A stretch of DNA of 14,945 bases, taken from positions 1-14,945 of the forward strand of contig JAGLEW010000054.1 of the NCBI GenBank assembly GCA_023144875.1, written 5' to 3'. Position 1 is the stretch's first letter; the number at the start of each line of letters is the position of its first letter. The stretch comes from Methylococcales bacterium (GTDB lineage Bacteria; Pseudomonadota; Gammaproteobacteria; Methylococcales; Methylomonadaceae). The translations under genes and the position numbers were made by a program. Below are positions 1 through 6,385 of this stretch, one piece after another. The notes under the pieces are model-generated. The model was not told where the DNA came from, did not search any database, and saw nothing but the letters and a program-made list of their open reading frames with translations.

Positions 1-389
1 GGTGCATTCCATACTTTAACCATTTTTTCTATTTGATTATCTGCATTCATCGTTAAAATATAAACATAATGGGTGTTCGTTTCTTTTTGTGTAGGCTCTA
101 CTGGCCCACCATCCCCTGTGTGCTTACCTGTAAACGTACCAAAAAACACAGCGGTATTGGTAGATTCATCATAACTTGAGGTATGCAAATCGTAACGAGC
201 ACCTGGCGTGGTAACGCTACCAAAGCCTGCCACCCATTCGCAGTACGCTTCTACCGTATTAATATCAACTAAAGGTTCGCATTGTGCGTTAAATAGTGCG
301 CCCTTACTGACGTAACCTTTACATCCTTCCCACCCTTTTAATGATTCACAGGCATGAAAGAAATTTGTCGCATTTTCAAATGCTGTCAT
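1..389 (-). CDS. SnoaL/NTF2-like small protein (3' end outside window)
   Basis: The reading frame starts at the ATG complementary to 387-389 and runs off the window edge after 129 codons, so the C-terminus is missing. A good Shine-Dalgarno (TAAGGAGAT, complement of 397-405) fixes the start. The visible protein begins MTAFENATNFFHACESLKGW and contains aromatic and glycine-rich strands typical of the SnoaL-like/NTF2 alpha-beta barrel fold (VFFGTFTGKHTGDGG, then THYVYILTMNADNQIEKMVKVWN, a usual C-terminal pair of strands). NTF2-like proteins include isomerases, cyclases and many uncharacterised ligand-binding proteins, so substrate cannot be given. It lies 42 bp downstream of a yebC gene on the same strand and may be co-transcribed with it. 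The family call is by pattern only. Confidence 0.7.
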   Translation of the reverse strand, partial: MTAFENATNFFHACESLKGWEGCKGYVSKGALFNAQCEPLVDINTVEAYCEWVAGFGSVTTPGARYDLHTSSYDESTNTAVFFGTFTGKHTGDGGPVEPTQKETNTHYVYILTMNADNQIEKMVKVWNA

Positions 390-431
390 TAGCTATATCT
401 CCTTAGTGATTAAAATATTCTATGGCCACTG

Positions 432-1184
432 TTACATATCGGCCAATTGCTCCATTACTTCTTCCGAAATATCTGCATTGGAATAGACTTCTTGTACATC
501 ATCCAAATCTTCTAATACATCGATCAAGCGCAACATTTTTTCTGCGCCTTTGACATCTAATTTTGTTTTATTTTCTGCATCCATTGTCACTTCAGCATTT
601 TCAGGCTTAAATTCAGCGGCAACAAGTGCTTCTTTTATTGTCAAATAATCTTCAGGTGCAGTTAATACATCAATAGAGCCATCATCGTGAGTGACAATGT
701 CATCTGCCCCAACGTCCATTGCCGCTTCCATTAAGGCATCTTCATCAACGCTATTGGCATAACTAATAACACCCATTTTTGTAAACATATAAGAGACAGA
801 ACCGTCTGTTCCTAAGTTACCCCCTGCTTTGGTAAAAGCATGACGCACCTCACCCACGGTACGGTTTTTATTATCGGTTAAGCAATCAACCATAAGGGCT
901 GTTCCACCGGGGCCATATCCTTCGTAACGGATGTTTTCATAGTTAATGCCTTCCATTTCACCCGTGGCTTTTTTAATGGTGTTTTCAATGGTGTCCCTTT
1001 TCATATTGGCACCCAGCGCTTTATCTATTACCGAGCGTAAACTTGGATTATTGGCAGGATCTCCGCCACCTGTTTTTGCTGCTACAGAAATTTCACGAAT
1101 TATCTTGGTGAAAATTTTGCCGCGTTTAGCATCCTGCGCGCCTTTACGGTGTTTAATATTAGCCCACTTACTGTGTCCTGCCAT
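432..1184 (-). CDS. yebC: YebC/PmpR/TACO1-family protein, copy 1
   Basis: The 250-residue product starts with the hallmark MAGHSKWANIKHRKGAQDAK and keeps the family's conserved YEGYGPGG and GGNLGTDGSV motifs and the acidic C-terminal domain; length is normal (about 240-250). YebC proteins were long annotated as transcriptional regulators; more recent work on YebC/TACO1 proteins supports a role in translation, relieving ribosome stalling at proline-rich stretches. Its start codon is the complement of 1182-1184, with a GAGA-type ribosome site upstream. A second copy, about 80 percent identical by hand alignment, lies at 2951-3700 on the same strand. This copy has one extra glycine (KTGGGDP versus KAGGDP). 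The SnoaL-like gene follows 42 bp downstream. Family assignment is very secure; cellular role is from the family. Confidence 0.95.
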   Translation of the reverse strand: MAGHSKWANIKHRKGAQDAKRGKIFTKIIREISVAAKTGGGDPANNPSLRSVIDKALGANMKRDTIENTIKKATGEMEGINYENIRYEGYGPGGTALMVDCLTDNKNRTVGEVRHAFTKAGGNLGTDGSVSYMFTKMGVISYANSVDEDALMEAAMDVGADDIVTHDDGSIDVLTAPEDYLTIKEALVAAEFKPENAEVTMDAENKTKLDVKGAEKMLRLIDVLEDLDDVQEVYSNADISEEVMEQLADM

Positions 1185-1404
1185 TGTATCTCTCTATTTA
1201 AAGTTGTTGGTAATAAGCATTAATTTTAACATAGGCTTCTAAAAAATGAATATCTCAATTCAAATGTCGATGGGTATACGAGGCGCACCATAGCTAAAAA
1301 AATAGAGGGATATTTTTTGCCATAAAATCAAACTCACTCTAGCTTTGAGGATGAGCTTGTCAAAATACCAGAAACCATTCTTATGGGGATAATGAAAACG
1401 AACG

Positions 1405-1755
1405 TCATTTTATAATTGATTTAACGAAGTTTGACATTCTTTTTAAACGGTTAAAGGTACATTTTACAATATTACCATCACCGTGTTTGAAGCGCTTTTT
1501 AAGTGCTTTTTTTACTTCCCAAGAGCCTTTGTAGCCTAATGGAAACACCACCAAGTCACCCGCTTTAAATGTTGTTGGAGCGCCGCCATCTGCAGGTGTC
1601 ATTTCACATTCACCTTCTAAGATGAGTGCGGTTTCTGTCGTAACAAATTCCCATTGAAATACAGAGACTTCTTTTTCCCATGTTGGCCAGTGAGCCGCTC
1701 CCATTTCTTTTAAAAGTGCTTCACTTGGGTTGCTATCAACGGTAATTTCTTTCAT
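1405..1755 (-). CDS. Cupin-domain protein (DUF861 / ureidoglycine-cupin type)
   Basis: I chose the ATG complementary to 1753-1755 (116 residues) because AGGAA sits 5 nt upstream; an in-frame extension of 12 codons to 1791 adds only unconserved sequence. The core, about residues 20-90, shows the DUF861 small-cupin pattern: VFQWEF, ETALILEGECEMTPADGG, TFKAGDLVVFPLGYKGSWEV, then KKRFKHG. In family members the chain usually ends at about this last point (K-h-Y/F-x-F/G). Here about 25 more basic residues follow (to FVKSIIK), which may be a lineage-specific tail or an extension after loss of the original stop. No catalytic metal ligand set is evident, so function is unknown. It is monocistronic, in the intergenic region between the two yebC genes. 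Confidence 0.8.
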   Translation of the reverse strand: MKEITVDSNPSEALLKEMGAAHWPTWEKEVSVFQWEFVTTETALILEGECEMTPADGGAPTTFKAGDLVVFPLGYKGSWEVKKALKKRFKHGDGNIVKCTFNRLKRMSNFVKSIIK

Positions 1756-1844
1756 GTTAATTCCTATTGTTATATTTATGCCCAGAACCAAAATGATTTG
1801 GGATGTGCCATAGTATGTTATTCATCCTCTTTTGCCTATATTTT

Positions 1845-1859
1845 ATAGGATAATCCTAT
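1845..1859. promoter_or_regulatory. 15-nt perfect palindrome, possible operator
   Basis: ATAGGATAATCCTAT is a perfect inverted repeat with arms of 7 nt about a central A. It sits in the divergent intergenic region between the cupin gene (minus, starts 1755) and the endonuclease V-like gene (plus, starts 1992). It could be a dimeric regulator site for either gene. No second copy was seen. Confidence 0.3.
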
Positions 1860-1991
1860 CTATTTAGGGCGGAGAAATAACGGAATGGCTGTTAATGGTG
1901 TGAATCAAAATGCATTGGCGGCTTAGGAAAATTTTCAGGGGATTTTTAAAGCCTGATATTATAGTATGATTAAAAACGATAAACATTGAAC

Positions 1992-2507
1992 ATGAAATTA
2001 GTCATTGATGTGCAATACGATGGCACGAATGCGGTTGTTGCAGGGGTTATTTTTTCAGACTGGGCATCAAATGCCATTCACGAAACCATTCTTACGCCCG
2101 TATCGAATGTCAAACCTTACCAAGCAGGGGCATTTTATAAGCGCGAGTTACCTTGTATTTTAAAATTACTCGAAAAAATAACGTTATCACTAGAGGTCAT
2201 CATCATAGATGGTTTTGTGGTTTTAGGTGATGATAATGCCGATGGTCTCGGTATGCATTTATATAACGCATTAGATCAAAAAATTCCTATTATCGGCGTG
2301 GCTAAAAAAGCATTCATCAACACCCCAGTCGATTATAAAATTTATCGCGGTGGTAGTAAAAAACCACTTTATGTGACCGCCACAGGCATTAATATTTCAG
2401 AAGCAAAAGCGTCTATTTCAACCATGCATGGAAAACATAGAATCCCAAGTCTCCTCAAAAAAGTCGATCAGCTTTGCCGAGGCATTAATACGAGTCAAAT
2501 ATTATGA
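1992..2507 (+). CDS. Endonuclease V-like nuclease (short, divergent)
   Basis: The ATG at 1992 gives 171 residues; a TTG two codons upstream is possible, and neither has a clear ribosome site. Compared with E. coli Nfi (223 residues, cuts DNA or RNA next to deoxyinosine/inosine), it keeps the three acidic metal-binding positions: Asp6 (LVIDVQYD, equivalent to ADVGF), Glu52 (PYQAGAFYKRE, equivalent to PYIPGFLSFRE) and Asp73 (IIDGFVVLGDDN, equivalent to VDGHG). It also keeps the PIIGVAKK segment (residues 99-106) and PLYVTATGI followed by MHGKHRIP near the end. It lacks about 28 N-terminal residues, and the usual DGHGxxHPR motif is replaced by DGFVVLGDDNADGLGMHL. It is therefore a member of a divergent subfamily whose substrate may differ. 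Its stop overlaps the next start by 4 nt. Confidence 0.82.
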   Translation: MKLVIDVQYDGTNAVVAGVIFSDWASNAIHETILTPVSNVKPYQAGAFYKRELPCILKLLEKITLSLEVIIIDGFVVLGDDNADGLGMHLYNALDQKIPIIGVAKKAFINTPVDYKIYRGGSKKPLYVTATGINISEAKASISTMHGKHRIPSLLKKVDQLCRGINTSQIL

Positions 2508-2935
2508 GACAAGAATTCGGATTAGCCGATCTAATACAAAGCACTCGACAAAGACTCACCGCCTCAACCTTGTCCACGTTATTATTAGACGATTTACGCG
2601 ATTGTCGTTGTGTTATTTTTGGAAAAAACGCCGATAAAATCCCTATTTTACTCGCTGAATTACACCTTACTCCTGAGAGTTTAAGCTATGAATGCTTTGA
2701 TAAACGCCTTGATTTTAGGGTCACTGGGATTATTCAAGAAGATGGCGCACCCTTGACCTATAAAGTGCAAGGTCAGCGCTATGGTTTTCATGGAAGATGC
2801 TCAACTATTCCGCACGTTTGTGGGGTTGATTTGTATCTAAATGACAGTTATACCGAAAAAAAAGGCGATACCGCTCAGCAACGTTTTTCAATTTCGACCA
2901 AAAGATTATTAACGCGCTTGCCTAAAATAAGATGA
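2504..2935 (+). CDS. Hypothetical protein translationally coupled to endonuclease V-like gene
   Basis: I do not recognise this 143-residue protein. It starts at the ATG of an ATGA overlap with the endonuclease V-like gene, which implies translational coupling and a shared role. The sequence has a helical N-terminal third (MRQEFGLADLIQSTRQRLTA), then an alternating strand-rich middle ending in RVTGIIQEDGAPLTYKVQG, and a segment GRCSTIPHVCGVDLYLND with two cysteines and a histidine. It is soluble, with no signal peptide or membrane segment. The last residues are basic. It ends 15 bp before the convergent end of the second yebC gene. Confidence 0.75.
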   Translation: MRQEFGLADLIQSTRQRLTASTLSTLLLDDLRDCRCVIFGKNADKIPILLAELHLTPESLSYECFDKRLDFRVTGIIQEDGAPLTYKVQGQRYGFHGRCSTIPHVCGVDLYLNDSYTEKKGDTAQQRFSISTKRLLTRLPKIR

Positions 2936-2950
2936 ATCAAATTTTTCAAT

Positions 2951-3700
2951 TTATTCAGCAGAAAGCTGTTCTAAAATTTCATGACTAATATCCGCATTGG
3001 AATAAACATCTTGCACATCATCTAGCTCTTCCAAACGATCAATTAAACGCAGCATTTTTTCAGCCGTGGAAAGGTCTAATGCCGTATTATTTTCAGCTTG
3101 GCGAGTCACTTCTGAATGTTCAGGTTTAAAGCCTGCCACTATGAGCGCTTCTTTGACAGTCAAGTAATCTTCAGATGTGGTCATCACATCAACGGAACCA
3201 TCGTCATGGGTGATAATATCATCCGCGCCTGCATCCATTGCAGCTTCCATAATCGCATCTTCATCAATGCTATCGCTGTAGCTCAGAACGCCCACTTTAT
3301 TAAACATATAAGCGACCGAACCATCAGTACCTAAGTTGCCACCTGCTTTAGAAAACGCATGACGCACTTCAGCAACCGTGCGGTTACGGTTATCGGTTAA
3401 ACAATCAACCATTACCGCCGTTCCACCAGGGCCATAACCTTCATAAAGCACCTCTTCATAATTAACCCCTTCTAAAGCACCTGTGGCTTTTTTGATGGTA
3501 TTTTCAATGGTGTCACGCTTCATATTAGCGCCCAAGGCTTTATCTATCACCGCACGCAAGCTTGGGTTGTTGACAGGATCTCCACCCGCTTTTGCCGCCA
3601 CGGAAATTTCACGAATAATTTTAGTAAAAATTTTACCGCGCTTGGCATCTTGTGCGCCTTTACGGTGTTTAATATTCGCCCATTTACTATGTCCTGCCAT
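2951..3700 (-). CDS. yebC: YebC/PmpR/TACO1-family protein, copy 2
   Basis: The start is the ATG complementary to 3698-3700, which gives the canonical MAGHSKWANIKHRKG N-terminus with GGAGAAAGG just upstream; a longer reading to 3778 adds 26 hydrophobic residues not found in the family. The 249-residue product aligns end to end with the copy at 432-1184 (about 50 differences counted by eye). The differences concentrate in the C-terminal third, for example TRQAENNTALDLSTAEKM versus TMDAENKTKLDVKGAEKM. The N-terminal 60 residues are almost identical. Two YebC-type proteins in one genome are known (YebC and YeeN in E. coli), but two so similar and so close suggest a lineage-specific duplication. 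The gene diverges from the bat gene at 3906. Confidence 0.95.
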   Translation of the reverse strand: MAGHSKWANIKHRKGAQDAKRGKIFTKIIREISVAAKAGGDPVNNPSLRAVIDKALGANMKRDTIENTIKKATGALEGVNYEEVLYEGYGPGGTAVMVDCLTDNRNRTVAEVRHAFSKAGGNLGTDGSVAYMFNKVGVLSYSDSIDEDAIMEAAMDAGADDIITHDDGSVDVMTTSEDYLTVKEALIVAGFKPEHSEVTRQAENNTALDLSTAEKMLRLIDRLEELDDVQDVYSNADISHEILEQLSAE

Positions 3701-3905
3701 GACCTTTCTCCATTGATGATAAGGGATAAAAAATAGGGTCTTTACGCCTAAATATAAAAATAATAACGATTTTAGCATGTTAAAACTTGCTTAGGAACGC
3801 GGTTTTAAGAATCGCTAAAATTTAATCTTCGATGGGCATTTTTTGTCGTTTTGTGGTTCTATGATAAGGTAAAAATTAATCAACCTTGAAAAACACGCGC
3901 AACTT

Positions 3906-5717
3906 ATGATTTCAGATTTTCACTTCATTAGACCTTACTGGCTTTTAGCGCTGCTGCCTTGTTTGATATTGATTGTGCTGGTGTTTAAACACCAACGTCA
4001 AAATGGAAACTGGGCAACCGTGTGTGATGAAGAATTATTACCCTTTATATTGGAACAAAACACCAGTACTCAAAAAAAAGGGCTGCTTATTAGCACCTCC
4101 ATCGCGGCTATTTTAGTCATTCTAGCCTTAGGAGGCCCCGCATGGGAACGCTTACCTACGCCTGCCTTTCGTAATGATTCAGGATTGGTGATTGCCTTAG
4201 ATTTATCCCGTTCTATGCTTGCCAGTGATATTAAACCCAGCCGCCTTATTCGCGCCCGTTATAAAATAACCGATATTTTAAAACAACGTAAAGACGGTCA
4301 AACGGCCTTAGTGGTTTATGCAGGTGATGCCTTTGTCGTCACCCCTTTAACCACAGACAATGCTACGATTGAAAGCCAACTAGGCGCCTTAACACCTGAT
4401 ATTATCCCAAGCTCAGGCTCCAATACGGTGTTAGCATTAGAACAATCCATCGCGTTATTTAAACAGGCTGGCTTGCAAAAAGGGCATATTTTATTGGTCA
4501 CCGATGAAATCACGCTTGATGAAAGTATTGACTTTCTTCAAGATAAAAACCAGTATGAAGTCTCTGTATTAGCGGTCGGTACCGAAAATGGAGCACCTAT
4601 TAAACTCCCAAGCGGCGGGTTTTTAAAAGACCAAGAAGGTAACATTGTGATTCCTAAATTGTCGTACTCTAATTTAGCCGCGTTGGCCGCCGCAGGCAAT
4701 GGCGAGTTTATAAAAATGACCGATGATAACCGCGATGTTAATACCTTATTTAATACCATGACGGCTTCGGCAAAAAATACGAAGGGTGACTCAAAAAGCA
4801 ATCAACTGATCGTAGACCAATGGGACGATAAAGGTGCATGGCTCTTATTATTAGTGTTGCCATTAGTGGTGGTAAATTTTAGACGTGGTCTGCTCATATT
4901 CGCTTTTATAGTACTTATCCCTTTACCTAAAAATAGTTATGCCATTGAATGGCAGGATTTATGGGAGACCAAAGACCAGCAGGCACAAAAACTCTATCAG
5001 AAAAACGATTTTTCAACAGCGGCTAAAACCTTTAAAGACCCCTACTGGAAAGCGGCCGCTCATTATAAAGCGGGTGAATACGATCAGGCCATCGACGCGT
5101 TAAAAAATGAAAAAAATGCCGATAGCTATTACAATCAAGGCAATGCTTTGGCTAAAAAAGGTCAGTTAGAACAAGCGTTAACTCGTTACCAACAAGCCCT
5201 TGAACTTAATAAAGACGATCAAGATATACTTTATAATAAAAACTTGGTTGAAAAAGCCTTAGAAAAACAAAAAAAACAGCAACAAGAGGAAAAAAAGCAA
5301 CAACAAAAAAAGGGGGCGGAGCAAAAAAAACAAGACTCATCCTCTAAAAAAGGGAATAAATCAGAGTCTTCTGATAAAGACGAAGCGGGGGATCAAACCT
5401 CAAAATCACAAAAAAATAACGACGAAAAGTCACAAGAACCCTCGCAGAAAAAACCAGAGGAATCTGAGCAGAAAGAGGCGAAACCAAAATCATCCGATAA
5501 AAGTGAAACCGCCGATCAAGCCTCAAAAGCGCAAAAAAATAAAAAAGATAAGGCTCAAAAACAAAAATCAGATTACCAACTCGATGAAAATCAGCAAGCA
5601 ACACAGCAATGGTTAAACCGTGTTCCTGATGATCCCTCAGGGTTATTGCGGCGTAAATTTGAATATCAATACAAACTTCGGCAACGTAACAATGATGAAA
5701 ATGAAAAGTCGTGGTAA
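3906..5717 (+). CDS. VWA-domain and TPR protein, BatB/BatC fusion
   Basis: The 603-residue protein has two N-terminal membrane segments (about 11-27 and 59-76) and a von Willebrand factor A domain at about 92-285 with a complete MIDAS signature (Asp99-x-Ser101-x-Ser103, Thr in TPLTT near 146-150, Asp200 in LLVTDE). Two more hydrophobic segments follow (about 311-324 and 329-342), then a periplasmic tetratricopeptide region (about 350-450). A highly charged K/Q/E/S linker (about 452-555) leads to a conserved C-terminal motif (QQWLNRVPDDPSGLLRRKFEYQ). This is the BatB plus BatC arrangement of the 'aerotolerance' operon, usually found with MoxR, BatA and BatD, none of which is here. The linker holds an imperfect 23-residue repeat (488-510 and 529-551). 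No clear Shine-Dalgarno precedes the ATG. It overlaps bluB by 7 nt. Confidence 0.92.
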   Translation: MISDFHFIRPYWLLALLPCLILIVLVFKHQRQNGNWATVCDEELLPFILEQNTSTQKKGLLISTSIAAILVILALGGPAWERLPTPAFRNDSGLVIALDLSRSMLASDIKPSRLIRARYKITDILKQRKDGQTALVVYAGDAFVVTPLTTDNATIESQLGALTPDIIPSSGSNTVLALEQSIALFKQAGLQKGHILLVTDEITLDESIDFLQDKNQYEVSVLAVGTENGAPIKLPSGGFLKDQEGNIVIPKLSYSNLAALAAAGNGEFIKMTDDNRDVNTLFNTMTASAKNTKGDSKSNQLIVDQWDDKGAWLLLLVLPLVVVNFRRGLLIFAFIVLIPLPKNSYAIEWQDLWETKDQQAQKLYQKNDFSTAAKTFKDPYWKAAAHYKAGEYDQAIDALKNEKNADSYYNQGNALAKKGQLEQALTRYQQALELNKDDQDILYNKNLVEKALEKQKKQQQEEKKQQQKKGAEQKKQDSSSKKGNKSESSDKDEAGDQTSKSQKNNDEKSQEPSQKKPEESEQKEAKPKSSDKSETADQASKAQKNKKDKAQKQKSDYQLDENQQATQQWLNRVPDDPSGLLRRKFEYQYKLRQRNNDENEKSW

Positions 5718-6385
5718 TTGAAAATAAACACCGTTTTGAGAGCGATGAACGCCGTGGAGTTTATCGCGCCATTGCAGAACGCCGAGATATGCGTCATTTT
5801 TTATCGGATCCGATTGATGAAAAAATTTTAGCGCGTTTATTAACCGCCGCTCACCAAGCAGGTAGTGTTGGCTTAATGCAACCGTGGCGATTTATTCGAA
5901 TTACATCCCTCGAACTTAAACAACAAATTCATCAATTAGTCGAACAAGAACGCCGTGAAACCGCGAAAGCATTAGGTGAACGTGAAGACGAATTTATGTG
6001 TTTAAAAGTAGAAGGCATCCTAGAATGCGCCGAATTATTAGTGGTTGCCTTGCCCGATAAACGTGAAAACCATATTTTTGGACGTAGAACCTTGCCTGAA
6101 ATGGACATCGCCTCCACCGCGTGTGCTATTCAAAATTTATGGCTGGCGGCGCGTGCTGAAGGCTTAGGGTTAGGGTGGGTGTCTTTATTTGATCCACATG
6201 CGCTGGCGCAATTATTAGAAATGCCACCAAACAGTCGTGCCATCGCTATTTTATGCCTTGGACACGTTGAAAAATTTTATAAAAAACCGTTATTAGAATT
6301 AGAAAATTGGGCATCTGCACAGCCTTTAGCCGACGTTGTGTTTGAAAACTATTGGCAACACACTTCCTTAAAAAAAATATTATGA
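5711..6385 (+). CDS. bluB: 5,6-dimethylbenzimidazole synthase BluB
   Basis: BluB is a nitroreductase-fold flavoenzyme that breaks down reduced FMN with oxygen to give 5,6-dimethylbenzimidazole, the lower ligand of cobalamin. The 224-residue product has the expected pattern: RRDMRHF (residues 24-30; the Asp corresponds to the catalytic Asp in Sinorhizobium BluB), AGSVGLMQPWRF (50-61), the GRRTLPEMDIAS segment (124-135) and AIQNLWLAARAEGLGLGWVS (139-158). The start is GTG at 5711, overlapping the bat gene by 7 nt; the next ATG (codon 27) would delete the conserved core. No other cobalamin genes are adjacent, so the link with the bat and glycosyltransferase genes looks like operon packing rather than a pathway. 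It overlaps the next gene by 4 nt (ATGA). Confidence 0.9.
   Translation: MVIENKHRFESDERRGVYRAIAERRDMRHFLSDPIDEKILARLLTAAHQAGSVGLMQPWRFIRITSLELKQQIHQLVEQERRETAKALGEREDEFMCLKVEGILECAELLVVALPDKRENHIFGRRTLPEMDIASTACAIQNLWLAARAEGLGLGWVSLFDPHALAQLLEMPPNSRAIAILCLGHVEKFYKKPLLELENWASAQPLADVVFENYWQHTSLKKIL

Noticed and set aside
946..1242. Plus-strand frame over the first yebC gene, and the similar ones over the second yebC, bat, terD and other genes.
   Set aside because: These are shadows of well-supported genes, with no family resemblance or ribosome sites.
3701..3778. Extension of the second YebC by 26 hydrophobic N-terminal residues.
   Set aside because: The family start MAGHSKW has its own ribosome site, and YebC is a soluble cytoplasmic protein.
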